From Siphonodentalium dalli (lineage: Eukaryota; Mollusca; Scaphopoda; Gadilida; Siphonodentaliidae): a stretch of DNA of 64,000 bases. Below, piece by piece: positions 55,826 through 64,000 of this stretch (its first letter is position 1; every line of letters begins with the position of its first letter). The stretch is taken from the NCBI GenBank assembly GCA_032622095.1, contig CP136061.1, positions 189,416,369 to 189,480,368 of the forward strand, given 5' to 3'. The translations under genes were made by a program, and so were the position numbers. Below the pieces are notes generated by a model. That model did not search any database. It was not told the origin of the DNA and saw nothing but the letters and a program-made list of their open reading frames with translations.

Positions 55826-55971
55826 TATTCCATCTATTGATTGAATGGTGTTGACATTCCTTGGTTATTTTCAGAAGGAGATGTGTATTGATTGTTTCTC
55901 ATAAAATTGTTCATCCTTGTAAAATGAGAATGTGTATATTTTGTATGTCAGTAAATATGAAGCGCGTTGTC

Positions 55972-56416
55972 CAAGCCTACAAATAGCGTGTCTGTCATTT
56001 GCAGAATGAGGTCCCCAGAGGGAGAATTTAGTGATGCTATCCTGCATAGCGGGCTAGCATCACTAAATTCACCCTCTGGGGACCTCATTCTGATTCGGCC
56101 CTCAACTGATATGGCAGACCTAGGATCAGATTGAAGTTCCCCGGTTGAAGTTGGTGATGTTCACCCATTGGGCACCTCAATTATGAATTTTATCTTCTGC
56201 AAATTAGGTGATATAGAAACTTCCTAGAAGGGAAATGTAACTTAAAACAATTTTAATTTGATACTATAGATAATTCCCAGAAGATGAAGCCTAAGCAGAA
56301 TGAGGTCTCCAGAGGGTGAATTTAGTTATGCTAGCCCGCTGTTCGGGATAGCATCACTAAATTCACCCTCTGGGGACCTCATTCTGTAAATGACAGACAC
56401 GCTATTTGCAGGCTTG
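55972..56416. repeat. Double fold-back element, copy C, within the HUWE1 3' UTR
   Basis: The outer inverted termini CAAGCCTACAAATAGCGTG and CACGCTATTTGCAGGCTTG extend through GTCTGTCATTT and beyond (about 45 bp). Inner hairpins 56002-56092 and 56295-56386 have arms of about 40 bp, nearly perfect: GAATGAGGTCCCCAGAGG … GTGATGCTA against TAGCATCACTAAATTCACCC … GACCTCATTC. Confidence 0.92.
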
Positions 56417-56768
56417 GTGTTGTCAGAATTTCAGACTGTTGAATCTGTAAATAATCTTTGTAATGTTGCTAAATGAATGGGGATTCTTTTCGTTTTGGGG
56501 GTAAGTTATTGAAAACAGATTTATTGTATATAAACATGAGATTGGGCTTATGAGTCTGATTCTCAAGAGTCTCTTATTATATCATGTGAATTGTTTCTCT
56601 TGTATAGATGCTTTTGTAATTTGCACTATTTTGTTTCATGAGCAATCACCATTTAGCACTAGATTAAGCATGATCACAATATCACAGTTGATAAACTTCA
56701 TATTCCAATTTTGAAGTGATTATATAGAAAGCGTTCCTAATTTAAATGGACATCTTTTTATATTACAA

Positions 56769-56824
56769 AATAAATATATATAAATAATATATTTATTGAA
56801 TATTCCTGAAATATCCAAAATAAA
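56769..56824 (+). terminator. HUWE1: Candidate HUWE1 polyadenylation signals
   Basis: AATAAA at 56769-56774 and again at 56819-56824 are the first two after the stop codon. They are followed by T-rich sequence. Confidence 0.45.
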
Positions 56825-56840
56825 CATGCTGAAATCAAGT

Positions 56841-57928
56841 AGAAACTGGATTGAAAACTTCTCTTGATGTCATTGGGCTTATTTAATTCATATTGATCAT
56901 TTTATATATTTGAGTTAAGTATTTCCGGTGTCACTTCTATTTGTCATGTTTAGTTTTTTGTTAAATTATACATTGCAAATTTAGAATTGCCATTTTGACG
57001 GTAGAATATAAAAAGTTATCGATTTTGCATAATGTCCAGAAAAGATAATATTTGGGAAGCTAGTTAATATTTCAATTCTATTAGAAGACATTTAAAAAAA
57101 ATTTGGAAGTATTCTTTACTTTGCTTTGATATAGAGTAGTTATTCTGTATGCACATAATAGTGTTGATGTCTGAATACCCATGACCTACAGACTAGGTAA
57201 ATGATTCCAGATATTACTTTCCCTCTATGTTTAATCACTGAAACATTACTGAATAAGCAAAATATTCCAAAAACTTGTTTGTATATTGTTGCTTCAAATG
57301 CTTGTAAAAAGTCAGTAAATTGAATGATTGTTTCGATAAAATTTGAAAGTTGTCATTTGATGATTGAGGAATCATAATTGGAATAAATCCTTCAGAATGT
57401 TTGACATTGTTCATTCTTCTAAGAGCTGTTTGCCATTTGGATTGTCTGCTGATGCAGGTCCCACAACCATGAGGGGCCCAGCACTTAATCTTAAAAAGTA
57501 AACAGCTTCAAACTGCAGCACACATCCTGGGGAATGAAACTACAAGGTGTCATTCCAACGGAATGTAGTTTGACTGAATGGCCTGGGCATGCAGCAGGCA
57601 GTTTGTGTCCCGAAGATGGCACGCATGTTATCATGAACTCAGTGACTTTTGGACCACATTTACAGCCAGTAGCAACTTGTGTGAACAACGGAACACTGGA
57701 GTGACTGTCTGCTCTACGTCAGTGTTTTGCAACTTTTGAAAAGCACCCCTCTTCTATTCAATTCATGCTCAGCCGGCCATAACATAACTCACAGGACGAA
57801 GTCCGGGAGCTAATAGGGGTATCCTTGCATCCCCCCCCCCCCCCCCCCCCCCCCCTGGGACTTAACTTTACCCCACTCATTTTTTTCCCTATTATGTCCT
57901 TCAACTTTTAAGCAATGTTGACAAGAAA
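56841..57928. other. Intergenic, no gene recognised; 25-C run
   Basis: AT-rich, with a 25-C homopolymer at 57831-57855. A stretch at 57420-57720 of higher complexity has a 65-codon minus frame (57688-57491) without recognisable motifs. Confidence 0.45.
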
Positions 57929-58960
57929 CGAGAGGCCGATCACGATCGGCAGATGTTAACCCATCCCTTGGCGATAGTAAATTACTCTGATCGGAATCAT
58001 AAATGAGATTTTTTATGTTGAATTATAGAGTATACTGTTATGTACTATTATAGACAATGTACATATGTACATAACACAAATTATTGGAATTTATGGGTCA
58101 CTCGCATTTATATAAGAGAATGCACTGGAACAGGATCTGTAATGCTGCACCACCACATCCTTGGGTTAACTGTGAAAAGGTGACCTGGAAAATGGAATAC
58201 TTGGTCAAGAGATTCCAATTCAAGTTTACAATGATAATGTATCAAATTCTACTAACAGCCATCAAGATAAACTCCTCACTGCTGACCCATTAGTATCAAT
58301 TATCCAGCAGAGCTGTCAACAAATCACAGGCATTGTTTTTGTTAAAGGCTGGCATCTCTATGAAACCAATAACATAATGACCTCAGACCATCTGTAGAGT
58401 GATGTTCTAGTCTACTGTTGACAGCATGTGATGTGTATTGTTGAAACTTTTTTTAAAATTAGATACCATAGCTTTCTTTATCTGCACATTGGCATAAGAG
58501 TCATCAGAAAATAATATAGCCTTATAAATAGCTAAGTAGTCCAAATGCATGGGATGGAATTGATGAATTGGGTTTAATGTCGCTCCAAACAAATTTACCA
58601 GTACATAACACAAGATTTTGGACCGATTTAAACCAAATTTGGTTTGTTGACTCGGGTACCCTTGGCAGAGTTATAATGGTGTTAGTTTTTAAAATTTTGT
58701 TAACTTTAACAATTTTTTTTTTTTTAAGAGTGAATATTTTTTTCAAAAAAGAGCCATAACTCTGTTAAAAAATAGTCGGATCAAACCCATATTCAAACTC
58801 GATCTGTCTTGTGCTGAGAAATATACAAAATTAGGTTCCGATCAGATAGAAAATGTTCGAGTTATCGCACCATGCGTAAAGTGTCTACGGATGGACTAAC
58901 AACGAGTGGTCAATCCGGACGTCGACACTGTTTACCATACTATGGTATGGGTAAACATAA
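57929..58960 (-). repeat. T-family repeat, reversed, with hAT excision footprint
   Basis: Reads in reverse from the tail GAGGCCGATCACGATCGGC to the head TTTACCATACTATGGTATGG/GTAAACATA (58929-58959), collinear with 25176-27276. At the hAT site it carries ATGTACATATGTACAT (58057-58072) and no element. The GTCC tract near the head is reduced. Confidence 0.88.
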
Positions 58961-59191
58961 AAAAAAAGTGGCCATGTAGACTCCAGACAAGATGGCCACT
59001 GCCGTTTTTTAGACTAGGACCTAAGTCAGTTTGATGCAAATTATAGAGGGAACTCAAGTAAAATGTATACATAATGTATACATAATGACACTTTTGTTGG
59101 GCAAAATTGAAACTCCTTATCCAAGATGGCCACCAGAAGTTGAAAATATGACGTTTTTTTCACTTATATCTTCTAGATCAGTTTATTATCC
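58961..59191. repeat. Repeat-derived sequence with AAGATGGCCAC motifs
   Basis: CAAGATGGCCACTGCCG and CAAGATGGCCACCAGAAGTT units and a TATACATAATG duplication. It is similar in style to 60150-60540, so the Z element at 59192 appears inserted in this family. Confidence 0.5.
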
Positions 59192-59925
59192 CCCACCAAA
59201 TTTAAAATTTGCTGGGGATATAGTAATGGGTTCCGTCTGTCCGTCCGTCGCACCGTCTGTCGTGTTGTCCGTCCCGAATTTGTAAGTCGTAACTTGAACA
59301 AATGTAAATGGATTTCAAAGATTTGTGGTATATGAGTTCACCTGACCATTACCTAGAATGAGATCGCAAGCCAGGTCTGGCCGGACATTTTTACCGGAGT
59401 TATTGGACTTTGTTTATTATTTTTGTCGAATTTACCAAATAGCAAATAGACGACATCACAGGGCTCATTTCCACAAATCTCGAACGGATTTCAAAAATAT
59501 TTGGGATATGAGTTCACTTGACCAGTATCTAGAACGAGTTCGCAAACCAGTTCCGGCCGGATATTTTAAGCGGACTTATTGGACTTGGTTTAATTTTTTG
59601 TGTGCAAATGGACGACGTCACAGGGCTCATTTCCACAAATGTCAACGGATTTCAAAGATTTTTGGTATATGAGTTCACATGACCAGTATCTAGAACAAGT
59701 TCGCAAACCAGGTCCGGCCGGATATTTTCAGCAGAGTTATTGGACTTTCTTTATTGGTATATTCATTCCCATGACCAGTATCTAAAATGAGTTCGCAAGC
59801 CAGGCTTTTTGACAAAATCTCAACTCTTGTTTAGCACATACTGAGAATGCAAACATTATTGAGAATGCACTTCCCCAACTGCACATTTCGGCGGGGGATA
59901 CCGCCGTCTGCGACTGCTTGTACTG
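59192..59925. repeat. Z-family hairpin-headed repeat
   Basis: Head CCCCCACCAAATTTAAAATTTGCTGGGGA (first half CCCCCACCAAATTT, second AAATTTGCTGGGG) folds back. A TCTGTCCGTCCGTCGCACCG tract follows. Three to four core units then carry TATGAGTTCACxTGACCAGT, AxCTAGAACxAGTTCGCAA and CCAGGTCCGGCCGGATATTT. It ends near TTCGGCGGGGGATACC. Confidence 0.82.
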
Positions 59926-60879
59926 TTTGGAACTGGTTGAGAAATGTGACTTTATTTTGTATATTAACTGATCATTGGAGCAATGAAATATCCCTAAAAA
60001 AATCGTTTTTACAGAATGCGGTATATAATTTACAAAAATTCACAATTGGGGATTCTAGTCATATTTCTACAAGAAATGAACAGAACTTTGTAATGTACGT
60101 GAGATATATCATTACCTATGAATATTGAAATTTATTGGAACCAAAATTGTGACTGGCTCAAAATGGCCTCCAAAATATGGAAAATGATAGATATTGCCCC
60201 AGCATGCCCTGCAATCGCTTACAAGCTCTGGTTGATATATACAATTGGCTATTCTGCCTTCTATACATTGAATACTAACATATCTGATGCACCATGGTTA
60301 ATTGTTACTATTGTCACCACTGATATCAACAGAAATATTGGATTTTCTCTAACAAACTTGACAAAAATATTCAGGTTTGGACAATTTTTTCAAGTAAAAT
60401 GTAACTACCTTTGGTATGAATGATGTTTATTGTTTTGGTCTATCTTAAATGTGTCACACTACGGTGTTTATAGACCAAATTGCTCAAGATGGCTTCCAAA
60501 ATGGCAACCAAATTTAGTAAAAAGTTCTTCTTTTTTTTACATATATCCCGAACATTATTCTCTGCATTTTCCGAAAAGGTAGCAAATTGTGACTCACTTG
60601 GTTATTGTACGTGTTAGATAATTAACTGACAACTACATGTTCTATATTGGTTGTCCTAGTTCCCTATGTGGCATGACAAATACATTTTAAAGTTGCAGTA
60701 TGGAATTTTACCGAGAACCTCTTGTGATTCTGGCCATATTATTGAAAGGAAATCGGCAGAACTTTGAGACGGAACTGAGATGAACCACAATCTTTGGCTA
60801 TTCTGGCCCATTAGGATTTAAATTGATCAACTGGATACAGGGTGGATTCCAAGATGGCAACCAGGGATTTACTGTAGGA
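59926..60879. repeat. Diverged repeat units, no gene
   Basis: Two or three loose units with AAAATGGCCTCCAAAATATG, TCAAGATGGCTTCCAAAATG and TCTACAAGAAATGAACAGAA/GGAAATCGGCAGAAC words. The open frames here (93 and 101 codons) overlap the repeat and lack recognisable motifs. Confidence 0.5.
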
Positions 60880-61880
60880 TCATAGAGGTGAATAGGTATA
60901 CAGGGAGTTATTGTATGGTCATGAATGTTGTGAATAGGCATACAAGGAATGATTATAAGTGGGGTGTCCATGGTGAGATGTATAGGTATACAAGGATGGC
61001 TCTATGGTCATGTGTGAGGTGAATCAGTATACATGGTGTGGCTATGGTGTATAGTTGTTTGTACCCAATACGGGTGTATGGGCATTGATGTGGTGTATAA
61101 CGAGTACCTGGAGTAAGCTGGATGGTCATTGGCGAGTGTGTGGGTATATAGGAAGTGCCCTTTTGGTAACGGGTGGGATGTATATTTATACATGTCGTGG
61201 ATGTATTGTCATTGTTGGGTGTATAGATAGTAGCTGTATGATCATGGATGACATGTGTGAGTTGCTGAATTGTCATGCGTGAGGTGTAGATGCAAGTATG
61301 GAAGGTATGAGTGTTCGGGTATTGGTATATCGGGAAGGGCTGAATGGACATTGGTGAGGTGTATAAATAGTAGCTGTATGATCATGGATGACATGTGTGA
61401 GTTGCTGAATTGTCATGCGTGAGGTGTATATGCAAGTATGGAAGGTATGAGTGTTCGGGTATTGGTATATCGGGAAGGGCTGAATGGACATTGGTGAGGT
61501 GTATACGTGTACCTGGATTTCATCTATGGTCATGGGTGGGCTGTATATGTATATATCGAGTGGTTATATGACTATGGGTGTGGCGAATAGGTATACAGAT
61601 AGTGACGGTATGGTCATGGTGAGGTGAATATGTATACAAGGAGTGACTATGATCCTGAATGTGGTGAATATGTATACAGGGAGTGACTATTGTCAGGTGC
61701 AGGAGTATACATGGTGTTCCTGCATGGTGAATCGTGGCTGTATGGTCATTTTGTGGTGTGTACGTGTATAACCAAGTATTGTCATGGGTCAAGTGTACGT
61801 GTATAAAGTAGGTGACTATACTGTCATGCGTTGTGGTGCTGATGTAAATATGGAGTGATTATGAGGTAATGGGTGGGTTG
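60880..61880. repeat. Minisatellite array, forward orientation (unit about 45-50 bp)
   Basis: Imperfect units of the form GTATACAGGGAGTGACTAT, GGTCATGGGTGTGGTGAAT recur throughout. A larger block of about 149 bp (AGCTGTATGATCATGGATGA … GACATTGGTGAGGTGTATA) is tandemly duplicated at 61222-61353 and 61369-61504. Confidence 0.85.
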
Positions 61881-62690
61881 TACATGTGAGACCTTTGGTG
61901 TTTATCGCTTTCCACAATAACCCAAGGATATAATATTTACACACACCTGATATCTCTTCCGATTTCCCCATAGCGTTACGGTAGACACGCCCCCTTATTC
62001 AATGCGTTCATAAACCTATGAACGTAATGTGACGTCACTTTCAATGTCGTTCATAGGTTTATGAACACATTGGTCCCGGAAATCACCGGGGATTGTCAGA
62101 CATTACCGACTGCTTGAGTATCTAGTCAGCCAATACGCCAATGATTTGATAGCAAACAATATGTAATCGAGGTTCACGATTGGATGGCTAGTGGCATTTA
62201 ATCGCGAGCACGGGTGGCACGAGATTGACTATCAGAATGTTGGTTATCATATAATCCCATATCCCATAATATGTCAAATATAGCGAATTATCTAAATATG
62301 AAATACAGCGAAATAGGGCGAAATATAGATAGAAATAGGAAATTATTTATATAAAAGAAATAACGGAGATATTTGAAAAAGTGTTTTTGACGAAATAACG
62401 GACATATTTGGAGAAGTGTTTTAAAGAGCGTAAGTATATAAATATAAATAATAAACGGCGGATTCAACGTGGTCATGGGTTTTGACCGCGATAAAAAATC
62501 AGCAAACTCCGCATGAACCCCTTCAGGGTTCATGCAGTTTGCTGAATTTATCTCGCGGTCAAAATCCCATGACCACATTGAAACCGCCGTTCATTTCTTA
62601 TTTAATCAATAGAGAGGTAATGTCAGAGTTCTCCATCTTGATTGTGTTCATGTACAATGGAGGAAATCGATAGCCACCCATTACCACTAA
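61881..62690. other. Palindrome-rich spacer between the inverted minisatellites
   Basis: 62006-62066 holds GTTCATAAACCTATGAAC and GTTCATAGGTTTATGAAC, each self-complementary, on both sides of TGACGTCA (62030-62037). 62454-62591 is a long palindrome (separate entry). There is no long frame on either strand beyond those created by the palindrome. Confidence 0.65.
62454..62591. repeat. Palindrome with about 67-bp arms
   Basis: Left arm 62454-62521 and right arm 62525-62591 are reverse complements with few mismatches: AACGGCGG, AACGTGGTCATGGG, TTTTGACCGCG, TCAGCAAACT and GCATGAACCC pair with their complements around a loop of a few bases. Confidence 0.92.
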
Positions 62691-64000
62691 GTCACTCCAT
62701 ATATACATAAACACCACAAAAATGACGATACACCACAAATGACCATACAGCAATGAGTCGCAATGCAGGCACACCGGGTATACTCCTACATATGACCCAT
62801 AACCATAGGGTCACTCCCTGTATACATATTCACCACATTTCATGATCATAAGTCAATCCTTGTATACCCTTTCACCTCACCATTGGCCATACGGTCACCC
62901 CCTGCATACCTATTCTCCACACACATGGCCAAATAGACTTTCAAGATATACATAAACACCACAACAATGACCATAGAGTCACTCCAGCTATAAATATGCA
63001 CCTCGCCAATGGCTATATAGCCACTTGCTTCATGCAAATACCCTCAACCATGACACCAGGTATACTTCTTCAAATGGCCTATGGCCATAAAGTCACCCCC
63101 TCTGTACCTATTCATACCTGATCATGGTCAATCCCTGTATGCATATTCACCTCACATTGGCCATAAGTCACTCCCTGTATATGTCACTCCATAGCCAAAT
63201 AGCCACTAAAGATATACTAATACACCAGGTATGCTCCTACACCTGACATATGGTAATATAGTCACTCCATGTATACATTTACGCATTCAGTCAGGATCAC
63301 AGTCACTACTTGTATACCTATTCATCTCCCCATTGACCATACAGTCACTACCTGTATACCTATTCCCCACACCCATAGTCATCTAACCACTCGATATTTC
63401 CATATGCAGCTGACACATGACCATAGAGTCATACCATTACATATACACCTCACCAATGGCCATTCAGCCCTTCCAGATATGCCAATACCCACACACACAA
63501 CTACTCATACCTTCCATACATGCATTTACACCTCACAAATGACATTTCAGCAACTCGCTATATACTCATACATGCCATCCATGATGATACAGCTAATCCG
63601 TATACACCAACCAATGATAATACATACACAACATATATAGATATACATCCCACCTATTACCACAAGGGAACTCCCTATATACCCACATGCTCGCCAATGA
63701 TCATCCACTTACTCCAGGTATGCATATACACTTCAATCATGACTGTACGATCATTCCATGTATACCTTTACACATTTCCCATAGCTATAAAATCACTCCC
63801 TATTTATCCACACACCCCATCCATGATCATAGTCAGCACATGTATACATATACACCCACCTGTCACAATACAGCCACACACGGTACATCCCACCCATGAC
63901 CTTACAGTCCCTCCATATATACATAAACAACACACATATGACCATGTAGCAACTCTCGTTATATCCATACACCACATCAATGCTCATACATCTACATCGG
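62691..64000. repeat. Minisatellite array, reverse orientation
   Basis: The same unit as 60880-61880 read on the other strand: CATAGTCACTCCCTGTATAC, CTATTCACCTCACC, ATGACCATA. It continues to the window edge. Units are more diverged than in the left array. Confidence 0.85.

Larger units (their letters stand above)
55826..56840 (+). other. HUWE1: Probable HUWE1 3' UTR
   Basis: Runs from the stop to two AATAAA signals at about 56769 and 56819. The first 945 bases contain no other AATAAA. It includes double fold-back copy C at 55972-56416. The end of the transcript is inferred from the signals only. Confidence 0.55.

Noticed and set aside
42765-53724. Repeated minus-strand frames with [19 protein letters not shown]-like peptides
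   Set aside because: They come from the S-family core units. Frames break at almost every unit and no start or domain is conserved beyond the DNA repeat.
54235-54620. Possible further hAT element beginning near GGGCTACGATTATTGATTTT
   Set aside because: GATAATCGAT-rich ends look right for one terminus, but no matching inverted end or 8-bp duplication could be found.
59847-60423. Two adjacent + strand frames (93 and 101 codons)
   Set aside because: They overlap repeat units, have no domain and differ in frame. Composition is like the surrounding non-coding repeats.
60880-64000. CRISPR-like array or telomeric repeats at the right edge
   Set aside because: Units are imperfect and contiguous without unique spacers, in both orientations, in a eukaryotic window. 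They are minisatellites and not TTAGGG-type.

Overview
This window is animal nuclear DNA, most likely from a lophotrochozoan and probably a mollusc. It holds one recognisable host gene, spread over about 51 kb on the + strand as small GT-AG exons in AT-rich introns full of transposable elements. The gene is the 3' part of HUWE1, a giant HECT E3 ubiquitin ligase. Fourteen exons (4397-55825) join without a frame break into 1274 residues plus a stop codon, ending in a complete HECT domain. The 5' exons lie outside the window. The mollusc guess rests on the repeats: hairpin-headed elements with GTCC-type tetranucleotide tracts and roughly 160-bp core repeats, similar to the pearl-type elements described in bivalves. 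The species cannot be named from this sequence.

Layout. 1-3790: a 361-bp satellite array, diverged relatives of it, palindromes and a TA microsatellite. 4397-19028: HUWE1 exons 1-6 of the window with repeat-rich introns. 19029-29418: a 10-kb intron packed with nested elements (two hAT-like elements, one piggyBac-like element, a fold-back, hairpin-headed repeats and degraded Ty3/gypsy pol pieces). 30193-38209: an intron holding a 6.36-kb LTR element on the minus strand (30997-37358). Its 215-bp LTRs are almost identical. It encodes one long intact protein that I do not recognise (839-855 aa) and shows no reverse transcriptase or integrase. It sits inside an older antisense coding sequence. 38210-49163: exons 9-13, including most of the HECT domain. 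49164-55722: the last intron, mostly a 4.6-kb array of roughly 160-bp units interrupted by another hAT-like element; this intron splits the codon of the catalytic cysteine. 55826 to about 56840: the 3' UTR, containing a double fold-back. 56840-64000: intergenic repeats, ending in two oppositely oriented minisatellite arrays around a palindrome-rich spacer.

The most notable items are the pol-less LTR element with its unknown protein, the antisense gene it split, a three-state hAT site (empty, filled, excision footprint), the shared hairpin plus GTCC architecture of five repeat families, and the fold-back in the HUWE1 3' UTR. All calls come from reading the sequence. No alignment or database search was run, so family names for repeats are inferences from termini, target duplications and short motifs.
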